Positions 44,059-55,092 of a DNA stretch of 64,000 nt are shown piece after piece. The number at the start of each line of letters is the position of its first letter. Positions within the stretch are counted from its first letter, which is position 1. The translations under genes were made by a program, and so were the position numbers. The notes under the pieces are model-generated. The model made no database searches, was not told where the DNA came from, and worked only from the letters and a program-made list of their open reading frames with translations. Origin of the DNA: Suillus spraguei (taxonomy: Eukaryota > Basidiomycota > Agaricomycetes > Boletales > Suillaceae); the NCBI GenBank assembly GCA_016800925.1, contig JABCPU010000382.1, positions 1-64,000 of the forward strand, written 5' to 3'.

Positions 44059-46478
44059 TGTTAGCGACCTAGCCAGGCGCTAAGGAACTTGAGTGGTGTC
44101 TGCGACGGTGTCTTCTTAGATAGATGATCTATAGATAAAGACCTATAAAACCAAATATCTCCACGGTCCAGTGATTCAGACAAATACCAATGACTGATAA
44201 CATGGTTGTACGTGGGTGGCTGTTTAGTGTTCCCCAGGCTACGGTCAGCAAATGAGTCACTTCTGTGAGATCAGCAAACTCTTGGACAATGACAAAGATT
44301 CTCGAAACAACTGGACTTCAAAGAAAAACACAGAAGTCAAACAAACTAAGAAACAAAAGTGACTGGCCGAATTACTCTCTCCAATGAAATGCAGGTGTTT
44401 TGCAACAATTGTGCTACTGCAATTTGTGGGAAGTTACAACAATCACCTTCTCAGACAAGCAGGTAGGATCCCTGGTCAAGACTAGTCACTACTTCAGAGA
44501 TCTTCTAGCTTACTATTGAACCTGCTGCCAAGGAACTCACTATGAGTATTAAGCAGATAACAGGAATGGACGTCCTTGGATTTCAATACCAAGTCCCCTT
44601 TCAATAACTAGAGTCTATCAGTCAGTGAAGACCTTAACTCAGTATCGCTACTCAGATGTGCGAGATCAAGTGTCACTGTCAACCTCTAAAGTCTCTCCCA
44701 CTAAGCTACTCTGGCCTTAGATGGACTAAAGAGACAACACAAATATTAGAAACACGAGGACACTTAGCACCAACAAACTTTGAAAGAGAGAGAGAGACCA
44801 GTAATCAAAGAAAAAGAAGAAAAGAGAAAGATTCAAAAGAAACAGAAGCAAGGAAACAGACAACAGAGAAAGAAAAACAGAGAGGAAGATGATGAAAGAA
44901 ACTAGAATGAATTTGTCAAAGAAAAAAGATTTGTTGTCTTGCTAGTTGTCAGACACATTGAGCTCAGGGTCTTGCTAGTTGTTGAGCACAGTGAGCTCAA
45001 GGTAGTGCTATCTCACAGAGTAGACTTCCAATCTTACTGTTGTTGACAATGTTCTTGACAGTGTGCTGATAGTGCTGGTCACACTTCACTCTCAGTTATA
45101 TTTCTGAGGGGGAGAAAAATCTCTGGTTTATTGACAAAAAGGTGGGTATTATATAGACAAAATGAATGGCTATGCTACTGTTTTCCCACATTTTGTAGGG
45201 GTGCTGACCTACCCTATTTATTGAATATTGTCATAGTTGATTTGTAATATGCTCAAGGGTGTGAGAAAAAGTCATGTGGGACGTCAATGGCTATGCATAA
45301 ATTTGAGATCAGGTGACTATTAGTGGCTATCCTAGGAGGAATATCAATTATGTAATATTTGAAGCATAGATTTGCACTTTTTTTGTAGATGCATAGAGGT
45401 GATGCAAGTGAATCATAATGTGTTTCATGAGTTTTTCTGCAGGGTAACTCTATGTAATTATTTTGCTGGGGTCACCTGACATTTGTGGGAATCTCATGAA
45501 GTAGTTTCTGTAGCTAAACATACATAAATACTCCCATGAAAAATGAATTAGAAATAATAAGCAAACTTTTACGAGCAACAAGAAACTTTTGATTCTGCAT
45601 CATGGATTGATTTCTGAATAGAGGAACACTAAGCTATTATAGTCCTGGTACTATTTGTCAGCTGCAGTAGTGTTTAGTCAGCCATGCACCAGACCAGTTT
45701 GGTGTGTGTCAATGGGCACTCTATCAAGAGCAGTGGCCCGTGCGTATCAGTCTCCTAGTGTGGCATGCGCTAGTTGCGTTGGTCGGAGGTAGGCGCTGTA
45801 TGCTGTCTCACGACCTACGTCACAGAGATGAGGTTCTTGATGACGATCAAGACGTAGAAGTGATGAGCTTCTACAAAGTTCGAATAGAGACAATAAGCTT
45901 ATGAAAAGCTTATCGAAGGAAGTTCAGGGTCAAAGATCAAGTAGATTCAAGTTAAAGAAGTACAAAGGCTATCTGCACATATTTATACGTAAGATTGAAG
46001 CAGAGCACAAATATGTACATAAGTATCGCTGGATTAAGTATGAAGTTAGATAGCCAATAGGAAGACGCATGCTCACAGGTGAGTCAGAGGCATATGAACC
46101 AATGAATGCACGCATGTGCAAAAGGGAGTCATAGGTGCAGAGCCGAAGGTATAAAGGGTACGAGCCAATGAGGTGACACACGAGTCATAGGTAAATGCAA
46201 AGGAAAAGATAAAAGGAAATACGACACCAGATGTAGTCCTTGAGCCAAAGAGTTGTTTGTGTGAACCAGAGGGTAGTGCATGTTGAAGCGCAGAAGGAGG
46301 CAATGAACGTGACAGAGGCGTCTGAGGCGTGAGAGGCACGAGGGGTGCAAGGAGTGCATGCGAGCACAAGGAGTATCAGAAGAGTGCGCGTTGATGGAGG
46401 CCTCGTCGGGATGAGAGTAGATGGCAATGCATAGGAGGAAAAATGATAGTAGGGGTGCAAGAAGGTGTTCTTGTAACA
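44059..46478 (-). mobile_element. LTR-B copy inserted in Copia gag, itself interrupted
   Basis: Ends TGTTAGCGACC (44059) and TTGTAACA (46478) match the solo LTR at 11886-12705. It splits the Copia gag exactly at the zinc knuckle. The flanks on the minus strand are CGTGC and TGTGT, which differ only by two C/T transitions, consistent with a mutated 5-bp target duplication. The LTR is 820 bp elsewhere but spans 2420 bp here because of the 44108-45713 insertion. Confidence 0.8.
44108..45713. mobile_element. 1.6-kb insertion of unknown type nested in LTR-B
   Basis: Sequence present here but absent between the equivalent bases of the solo LTR (junction near 11930). It contains a purine-rich tract (44780-44890), a repeated GTTG-CACA-TGAGCTCA motif around 44940-45000 and no convincing protein. 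It could be a solo LTR (TGTCTT...GTGTCA), but no clean target duplication was seen. Confidence 0.55.
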
Positions 46479-47279
46479 GCACGTAGGGCAGGTGGAGGAC
46501 ATGGCCTTGGTAGCCACAAGAACAACATCAGGTGAGCTCTTCGCAGACTCAGTGTCGATGAGCTGCTGCTCAACATCGAGATGAGACCGGATGTGTGAAG
46601 GACCATAAGCTTTAGTAGATGCACTGATAGTGATTGTGTCAGCGACATGGTTGCAGATGTGGGGAAGTTCATCAGACATGGTGTTGAGCATTATGATTAC
46701 TAAAAAATCATCCTTGGCAGGAAGGCTGATTGTGTAGATCCGACGAACAAGTGCACTGAGCTGGGTACTAACGCCAGCTAGACGCTCATGGCGGCGATAG
46801 CAAAGAGACAGTGCTTGTTGGATGAGGAGAATCTGAGCAATGGGTCCTACCTGCTCGTGGCAAGACTTCAGCGCCTCCCAAGCAGTGTGCACATTAGAGT
46901 GACTGCGTAAAAATTCCTGTTCCTCAACACTCAAATGAGTTCGGAGGGCTGCAATGATACAGAGATTATTAAGGTCAAAAAGACTGGCCCCAGTTGGATC
47001 GAGGATGGGGTTGGGACAAGTAGTAATATCTAGGATATATGCGCCTCCGTGTTTCAGCAAAAGGTAATTTTGCATCTTATCAGACCAGATGCTCCAATTG
47101 TTCTTGCTCCGATCAAGCACTTTGATCTTTTCCAGATCTGTCTGGCTCAAGGTGACGGCAGATATGGCGGCTTGTACATTTGTAGTACTAGAAGTATTTG
47201 GCACGTTGCTGGCACTCTTAGTGCCTGAACTATGGGAGCTAGTATGTGGGCCTGGTTTTGGATTCACAGTTGGCGCCAT
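46479..47279 (-). pseudogene. gag: Ty1/Copia gag, interrupted before its zinc knuckle
   Basis: ATG at 47279 (MAPTVNPKPGPHTSSHSS). Then LSQTDLEKIKVLDRSKNNW, WSDKMQNYLLLKHG, WEALKSCHEQVGPIAQILL, LPAKDDFLVIIMLNTMSDEL: the standard Copia gag (UBN2-like) layout. The frame is intact up to CPTC at 46479, where LTR-B starts. The zinc knuckle resumes at 44058. An open frame continues upstream of the ATG to 47516, but that part is probably leader. Confidence 0.8.
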
Positions 47280-47516
47280 GATGGTGGTAAGGAGAGAAGG
47301 TGAGTGAAGAGGGAGAGATCGCCGAGCCCCTTGATTATAAGGTGGGCAACAGTCTGAGCTCCGTAGGTCTTCTCTCCCAAAGAGGGATAGATTGGCTTCG
47401 TTTGAATGTGTCGATCTGACTGACATGGTTTGTCTTATGCCGGCGGCGTGATGATTTCTCCGAATTGATTTAAGTTTAAGCTTGGCGGGTTCTGTTGTGC
47501 CTAGTGAGGTTTCCAC

Positions 47517-47756
47517 GTTCTCGTTTTACGAGAGCGCAGGGCTCATAACCTATAAGGACTAGACACAGTTAGAGGCCTCAGTCATAGTGGAACGGACTAA
47601 GATTAATGTACCTAGACACAGTTAGAGACTACATAAGGTCATAAGTGTCTTGGTAGGATAAGAAACAGATAATGGAACTCACCCTCAGTTGTAGTGGAAC
47701 GGACTGAGGGAGAGAAATAGATGGGGCGGACATCATATAGGTAGTTTGAATGCCTA
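47517..47756. repeat. Probable Copia leader or LTR remnant
   Basis: Contains a twice-repeated segment (GTGGAACGGACT at about 47589 and 47696, and TAGACACAGTTAGAG at about 47560 and 47612). It is located where the 5' LTR of the minus-strand Copia element should be. LTR boundaries cannot be proven because the 3' LTR is lost. Confidence 0.4.
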
Positions 47757-48035
47757 TTATTCAACTCTGTCGTGCATGCCGCTGTCACGTCGAATGCTAT
47801 GCATCAACAGTTTTTTAGAAGGTCCGGCTGTTACAGGAGTTACAGGTTGTGGAACAGAGGGACTCGGAGGAAATGAAAGCAGATCTAAAAGTCTTCCGGA
47901 TTTGTGTTTGAAGTAAGTGTTTCGGTGTACTTGCTTGGGCTTGCCCACATTCTTGAGAAGGCAAGAAGGGCAAACGCAGACATATATGTTGGTGCCGTCT
48001 TCGAGTCTGTGTATACCAGCTTGGTAGCAATGCAT
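47757..48035 (-). pseudogene. Orphan N-terminal zinc-binding segment of a DNA transposase
   Basis: From ATG at 48035: IYVCVCPSCLLKNVGKPKQVHRNTYFKH. A C-x-C-x2-C plus H-x5-H arrangement at the very N-terminus is typical of fungal Plavaka/KDZ-like transposases. It is followed by a Pro/Ser/Val-rich linker, and then the frame ends at the Copia border. It could be the missing 5' end of some Plavaka element, but nothing links it to 16843-18477. Confidence 0.4.
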
Positions 48036-48591
48036 TTTGCAAAGTTAAGAGTATCTGATCAGTGATCTGATCTATGCATTTCACTCAATTTGCAAAGTTT
48101 CATTAGCAAATTTTCATGAAAATTTGTAAACGTGCAAAGTGAACTTCGCAATTTTAAAAAGTTTGCACTTTGCATCTTTTTTTTTTTTTTGTTTTTGCAT
48201 TTTTGATATCTCGATTCTTTTAGATACGTATATGTTTATTTATTTATTTCGATCTCTATTTACACATATCTACCTTATTCTTGTCGATTTTCACTGGGTT
48301 TCAAGGGCCGCTGTGACATTCAGGCAGTGCTGCCTGGCCAATGCCGTATAAATGTGATGCCGATTGTAAATGAGGATATCTGGGATGGCTTGATTATGTG
48401 ATTTCCTGTGAGTCACTTCTGCCCTGTTGACATCTGCACTGCACTGCACCGTGTGCACTGGATGCCACGCAGCATGCTGTAATTCCTTCACTTATACTTT
48501 ACAGGGTAGTACTACCGCAGTGCTCTGTGACCTCCAGCACGCATCTTACTCTGTAGTGTTTGGATCCACCCCTCATCGTTCAGCCATCATT
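48036..48591. other. Upstream region of the TPR-CHAT gene
   Basis: Contains a T-rich tract (48176-48206) and a GTGCA/TGCAC-rich stretch at 48438-48480. No gene was recognised. It should include the promoter of the gene starting at 48592. Confidence 0.45.
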
Positions 48592-51500
48592 ATGGCCCAT
48601 CGTCGACCTATCCAAACCTTCAAGTCTTCGAGCTCATCAGATTCAGATTCAGATTCAGATTCAGATTCAGACTTTTCTTCAGCGTCATCACATAAAACTT
48701 CTCCAGTAGAGAAATCCGCTCCTAGTATCGAGCCCTTCAAGTTGAAAGGCAGAAAACGTCAATGTAAGTCGTTAGGCAATGATAACGACTTCAAGAGGAA
48801 GAGTTCAAAACGTGCACGATTGTGAGTCTCTGTGTTGTCTAGCACATGTATGAAGTTAATCTTGTGTTTTCAGGGGGGGAAAAGACAAGTAAGTACGTGA
48901 AACACTAATCATCCAAATATCTGACAAGATTTACAGTTCGGCTTTGATTCCAATTGACATATCTGCTCTGCATCCTGCTGGGAGCATTGATGCGGATGAT
49001 CTTGGGCAGGATCAACCCGCTGCATCCATGCATCTGTTATCGCCGGATCAACTTACTGATCGAGTAGAGAAATGCTTGCAGAGAGATGAACCCCATGTCT
49101 TAGATGAAGTGATATCCCTTCATTATGATGCACTAGGGTACTACAGCACCGGGGATGATTGCCGAGGGCAATTGCTAGATAATCTGGGTGTAATGCTGGA
49201 AACTCGTTTCGAGCATCAAGGCAATGACGAAGACTTGGACCAGGCTATAGCATTTCAGAGGGAAGCACTGGCTTCACACCCGGTTGGTCACATAGATCGA
49301 TCCAAGTCATTAAATAACCTTGCAATTCAACTCTCCACCCGCTTTAACCATCGAGGCAATGATGAAGACTTGGATCAGGCTATTGTACTTCACGGGGAAG
49401 CGCTTGCTTTACACCCAGCTGGTCACATAGATCGGTCCATGTCATTAAATAACCTTGCGAATCAACTTTCCATACGCTTTCACCACCGAGGCAATGATGA
49501 AGACTTGGATCAGGCTATCACACTTCAGACGGAAGCGCTGGCTTTGTGCCCAGTTGGTCATATAGATCGTTCCATGTCATTAAATAACCTCGCAACTCAA
49601 CTCTCCTCTCGGTTTGACCACCGAGGTAATGATGAAGACCTGGATCAGGCTATCGCACTCGACAGGGAAGCACTAGCTTTGTGCCCGCTCGATCACGCAG
49701 ATCGTTCCACGTCATTAAATAACCTCGCAAATCAACTCTTCACCCGCTTTGAGCACCGAGGCGACTACGAGGACTTGGATCAAGCTATCGCACTTCACAG
49801 GGAAGCGCTAGCTTTGTGCCTGGTCGGTCACGCAGATCGGTCCTTGTCATTAAGTGGCCTTGCGATTCAACTCTACGCCCGCTTTGAGCATCGAGGTAGC
49901 AATGAAGACTTGGAACAGGCTATTGCACTTCAGATAGAAGCATTGGCTTTGCGCCCGGTTGGTCACACAGATCGGTCCATGTCATTAAGTAATCTTGCGG
50001 TTCCACTCTCCACTCGCTTTGAGCATCAAGGCAACTATGAAGACTTGGATCAGGCTATCACACTTCACAGGGAAGCGCTGGCTTTGCGCCCGGTCGGTCA
50101 TGCAGATCGGTCTTCATCATTGAATAACCTTGCAGTTGCACTCTCTACCCGCTTTGATCACCGAGGCAACAACGAAGACTTAGATCAGGTCATCATACTT
50201 CACAGGGAAGCGCTGGCTTTGTGCCCAGTCGGTCATGTAGATCGGTCCATATCATTAAATAACCTCGCGAATGAAACTCTCCATTCGCTTTGACCACCAA
50301 AGCAATGTTGAAGACTTGGATCAAGCTATCGCACATCAGACAGAAGCACTGGCTTTGTGCCCAGTCGGTCACATAGATCGTTCCATGTCATTAAGTAACC
50401 TCGCGAATCAACTCTCCACCCGCTTTCATCATCAAGGAAGCAATGAGACCTGGATCAGGCCATCACACTGCAGACAGAAGCACTGGCTTTGCACCTGGTT
50501 GGTCACACACATCGACCTTCATCATTAAGTAACCTTGCGGTTAAACTCTCCACCCGCTTTGAGCACCGAGGTAACTATGAAGACTTGGATCAGGCTATCG
50601 CACTCCATAGGGAAGCGCTGGCTTTGTACTCAGTCGGTGACCCAGATTGGTTCACATCATTGCATAACTTTGCGGGTGAACTTTCCACCCGCTTTGAGCA
50701 CCGAGGTAGTAATGAAGACTTAGATCAGGCTATCGCACTTGGCAGGGAAGCACTGGCTTTGTGCCCAGTCGGTCACACAGACCGATCCTCATCATTAAAT
50801 AACCTTGCAAATCAACTCTCCACCCGCTTTAACCATCGAGGCAATGACGAAGATTTGGATCAGGCCATTGTACTTCACAGGGAAGCACTTGCTTTGTGCC
50901 CAGTTGGTCACACAGATCGGTCTAGGTCGTTAAGCAACCTTGCGATTCAACTCTTCAGCCGCTTTCACCACCGAGGCAATGACGAAGACTTGGATCAAGG
51001 CATTCGCACTTCAGACGGAAGCGCTGGCTTTGTGTCCAGGCGGTCACGCAGATCGTTCCAAGTCATTAAATAGTCTTTCAAGTCAACTCTATACTCGCTT
51101 TGGGCGTCGAGGCAACGACGAAGACTTAGATCAGGCTATTGCACTTCTCAGGGAGGCACTGGCTTTGTGCCCGGTCGGTCACACAGATCGATCTTCATCA
51201 TTAAATAACCTTGCAATTACACTCTCCACCCGCTTTGAGCACCGAGGCAACTACGAAGACTTAGATCAGGCTATTGCACTTCACAGGGATGCACTAGCTT
51301 TGAACCCGGTTGGTCACATAGATCGGTCTTCGTCAATAAGTAACCTTGCGACTAAGCTCTACACCCGCTTTAACCACCAAAGCAATGATGAAGACTTGGA
51401 CCAGGCTATCGCACTTCAGACGGAAGCGCTGGCTTTATGCCCAGTTGGTCACATGGATCGTTCCATGTCATTATATAACCTCGCGATTCAAGTCTCCTCT

Positions 51501-53425
51501 CGTTTTTACCACCGAGGTAATGACAAAGACTTAGACCAGGCTATCGCACTTGACAGGGAAGCGCTAGCTTTGCGCCCGGTCGGTCACTCAGAACGATTCG
51601 ATTCATTAAATAATCTTGCACTTCGACTCACCTCCCGCTTTGATCAACGAGGCAATAGAGAAGACTTCGACGAATCACTAGAGAACCTACGCGTGCATTG
51701 ACCCTATCGACACAACATGATCCTCGCCAATTAAATGTCCAGGCTTCGCTCGCTATCACCTATATATCATTCCATCATTCAGGGCTTGGCGGCACCGGCG
51801 TGGGCGAAGATAACAACAGTCTAAATACTGCCATGCATCATCATCTCAAGGCAGCTGCAAATGTTGTGTCTGCAGGTTTGCTGCGTCGCCTGCGAGCAAG
51901 TCTGAGCTGGGTTCGTCATGCTCATCAACATTCACATGGTACTGAGCTGGAGGCTCATGCGACTTCCATACAACTTCTGGACGCTTACATGTCCACGACA
52001 GCTTCAGTATCATCTCGTCACAATATCATGAAGGACTTCCCAAATACACTTTCCGTAGATGCTGCATCATGTGCTCTTCGTAGTGGTGACGTGTGTCGTG
52101 CTGTTGAGTTGCTGGAACAGGGCAGGACTATCATCTGGACCCAGATGACACGACTCCGCACGCCTCTTGATAGCCTCCACACACACGGTGATCACGCAGT
52201 GGCCTTAATGAAGCAATTCAGAGATCTCAGCTCCCTCCTTGAAAAACCTCCTGCGAACTACCCAGAAGTAACCCCAAGAGTCGATGTAGAAGCAGAAGAA
52301 ACCTGGTACAGACGTTTAGTGAAAGACTGGAATAGAGCTGTAGAAGAGATTCGGAATATCGAGGGATTGTCTCGCTTCCTCCTTCCCCCTTTATTCTCTG
52401 ATCTCCAAGATGCAGCTCGTGATGGCCCTATCATCGTGCTCATCGCAAGCAAATTGTCTTGTGATGCCATTATTATCCCACACAAGCAACCTCCGACTAG
52501 CATTCAACTCCCTACCAGTCTTGAGAAACTCCAGACATTGGTGGTCAAACTCCAGCGCACAAGTGAAACAACGATGAGAAAAGCCTTGATGGAGTTGTGG
52601 GACGACGTCGTCTGCCTGGTGGTCGAAGAGCTTGGTAAATTTGCACAACGAGGTTCTCGAATATGGTGGTGCCCGACGTCTGTCTTCAATTTCTTGCCGT
52701 TGCACGCTGCTGGCGAATACAGGAAACATGGGCAGCTCCTTTCGCAACTCTACATCTCTTCATACACGCCATCGCTTACTGCGCTAATAAAGGCCCGCAA
52801 ACATGACAAGTCCTTGTCAGTATCCTTTGCTGCCATTGGTCAGAATCGCCCACCCGATGCCTCATTCACTTTGGATTGTGTGGAGCCTGAGCTTGAATTA
52901 GTGCGAAGTCTTTTACCCCCTCCCCCAACTGTTTCCTTCACCAAGATAACGAGCGTCGATGCAACGAAATCGAGGGCACTGCGCGCGCTGCAAGATAATA
53001 CTTGGCTCCATTTTTCGTGTCACGGGACACAGAAATATGAAGACCCCTTCAATTCAGCCTTTCTCATGCGCGACCAACCACTTTCACTTCTCGATATCAC
53101 ACAAACTGACCTGTCTCGGCATGAATTTGCATTTCTCTCTGCCTGTGAAACCGCAGTCGGTGACTCGGGTACTCCCGACGAAGTGATACACCTGGCGGCT
53201 GGTCTACAATTTTCTGGGGTGAAGAGTGTTATCGGGACGTTATGGAAGGTCAACGATGATACCGTGCAGCGCTTAGTCGAGGCATTCTACAAAAATCTTT
53301 GTGGGGATGGTAAAATGAATCCTAAACGAGCTGCCCGAGCGCTGCACCGAGCTGTGCAGTCGTTGGCTTGTGACAAGGACATGCCCTTGGACCAGCGCAT
53401 AGTGTTCGTGCATATTGGCATATGA
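48592..53425 (+). CDS. TPR-CHAT protein: about 19 TPR-like repeats and a caspase-like CHAT domain
   Basis: Exon 1 (48592-48821) encodes a Ser/Asp repeat tract and two basic clusters (LKGRKRQCK, KRKSSKRARL) that look like nuclear localisation signals. A possible 15-nt exon 48874-48888 links it to the main exon from 48937. About 19 tandem 45-residue units follow (core RGNDEDLDQAI-L-REALALCPVGH-DRS-SLNNLA), then a linker (51700-52300) and the CHAT domain. It has WCPTSVFNFLPLHAAG, and the protease dyad His in HFSCHG (53021-53023) and Cys in LSACETA (53144-53146), 41 residues apart, then SGVKSVIGTLWKVND. CHAT proteases cleave protein targets on activation; TPRs usually sense a partner (family knowledge). 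Four one-base indels (near 50274, 50446, 50998, 51694) break the repeat frame, while repeat register is kept on both sides. Confidence 0.8.
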
Positions 53426-55092
53426 CAAATTCCGTGCGTCCTCCCATCTTGCTGATTGAAGCATCCTTGAGACAGACGACTTCATGTGTGTAGCATCCGG
53501 TCATGACTACTTGCCAGAATATTACATAATTTGAAACTGTATAACTGCACAATAGTACACCTGATTTTGACTTCAATTTATATTTTCCAGTTTGTTGCCT
53601 CGGAGCCGGACGTGATCGATCCTGGGACATTGATTTGTGGGTAAGAATGATGTTGTACTGGCATAACACCTCATGTAGCAAGACATGATTTGCGATAGAC
53701 GTGATAGTCGTCTGAATTGTGTAAGGGCGTTGAATGCATCATGCAGCACCAAAAGTATGAAGAGCTTGGTCCTCATGAGATAGACGGACCACACCAATGA
53801 ATGTCGTTCGCTCTCCTTTCTGAATAGATACTAGAAGCGTATGACACAGATAATTGGACAAAACGTCGAGCCAAGGCCTGGAGAATAACAGTGTCGATTG
53901 TTTGTTATCGGAGACTGATTATTATTCTATCATAGGCGTGACGGCCGAGTGATGCGCTACGAATCGGCGTGTCGTCCAAGACTTCGGCCATTCACAATGA
54001 GCGGGATCTTCATCCACAAACACCGAGGTCAACCGTTCGAGTGTAAGTCTGTCATCTCTTAACAGTTACGCCAAAAGGCAGTGATAATCAAAGCTCACGC
54101 TTAATTACCGCAGACAGGATTATGAGAACTCAGGTAAGCCAACGGGCTTACATCGAGCTTGGTATGTGAGCTCACGATACCATCTTTGATAGGCGTTAAT
54201 GTCGCTCCCGAGTTTTTAACACGGGAGTTTTTGACAAGCTTTTAACAGTCCGCACCAATTATTCCAAACAAATTTGAAAATATCTCATCCACTCCTTTCC
54301 AGCCAGAGAATGTCGAGTTACTGACATTTACATTTATCGCTGGAGTCGCCAGGTTTCAGTCGATCAACTCGCAGGGACTTACGAGTAGCACAATTGGAGA
54401 TACCTTGCACTCCATCTATTTCTCGACCACTACTAGACGCGTCAGCAACAATCTCAATGATACAGATGTTTACCTCAAGCTCGTCAGTTGCACGTCATAC
54501 AATCTTGATCTACCTCTGCTGACTTTCTTAGGAGGATTACTAGAGCGGTGTTATTGAGTTTTTCTGCTACGGCAAGGATGTTGGTCCGTTCAATACAGTC
54601 CAATTTTACAGTTCCTTCGCTCCGGGTTCATGGCCACAGGTAGCTTCCCCGATAATGAAACACCTCTGCCGGGCCTTCATCAATTGCTCATCAATACATT
54701 CAAAAGCCACTGCATCCCCCGCATAAACTTTGCGTTCCATCCAAAGTTTCCGAACAGTAAATCGAAGACAGTTTCCTTTGCGACCCGTGTTTGCAACTAC
54801 ATTGAATGGCCGTCCATGTCAAGGATTAACGCTACGTAGCACGAATCGTGCTCGACCTTCGAACGGATGCAGTCCTTTGACTCACAGTCAATTGTGCACA
54901 GCATTTCCGACAATGAGAACGGGAAGAGACATGGTGTGGCTATTTGCAGAGGCGAATGAAGAACAAGAACAAAACTGAATTTCCCGAGTTGCTACTGTAA
55001 ACACAGTATATCGTCGAAGAGAGATCGACAGTGCGTCTTTGCATATGTTAGATATAGATAAATCTCGCTCATCTACGTGCTCCCAGATAATA
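53426..55092. other. No gene firmly recognised between TPR-CHAT and permease
   Basis: Plus-strand open stretches exist at 53997-54050 (ATG, MSGIFIHKHRGQPFE, then a GT donor) and about 54300-54560 (ENVELLTFTFIAGVARFQSI), and an ATG frame at 54630-54839. They could be exons of one small spliced gene, but the connecting frames contain stops and I do not recognise a family. Confidence 0.3.

Noticed and set aside
48649..48680. GATTCA hexamer run as a microsatellite with separate meaning
   Set aside because: It lies in frame and encodes the Ser/Asp tract of exon 1 of the TPR-CHAT gene.
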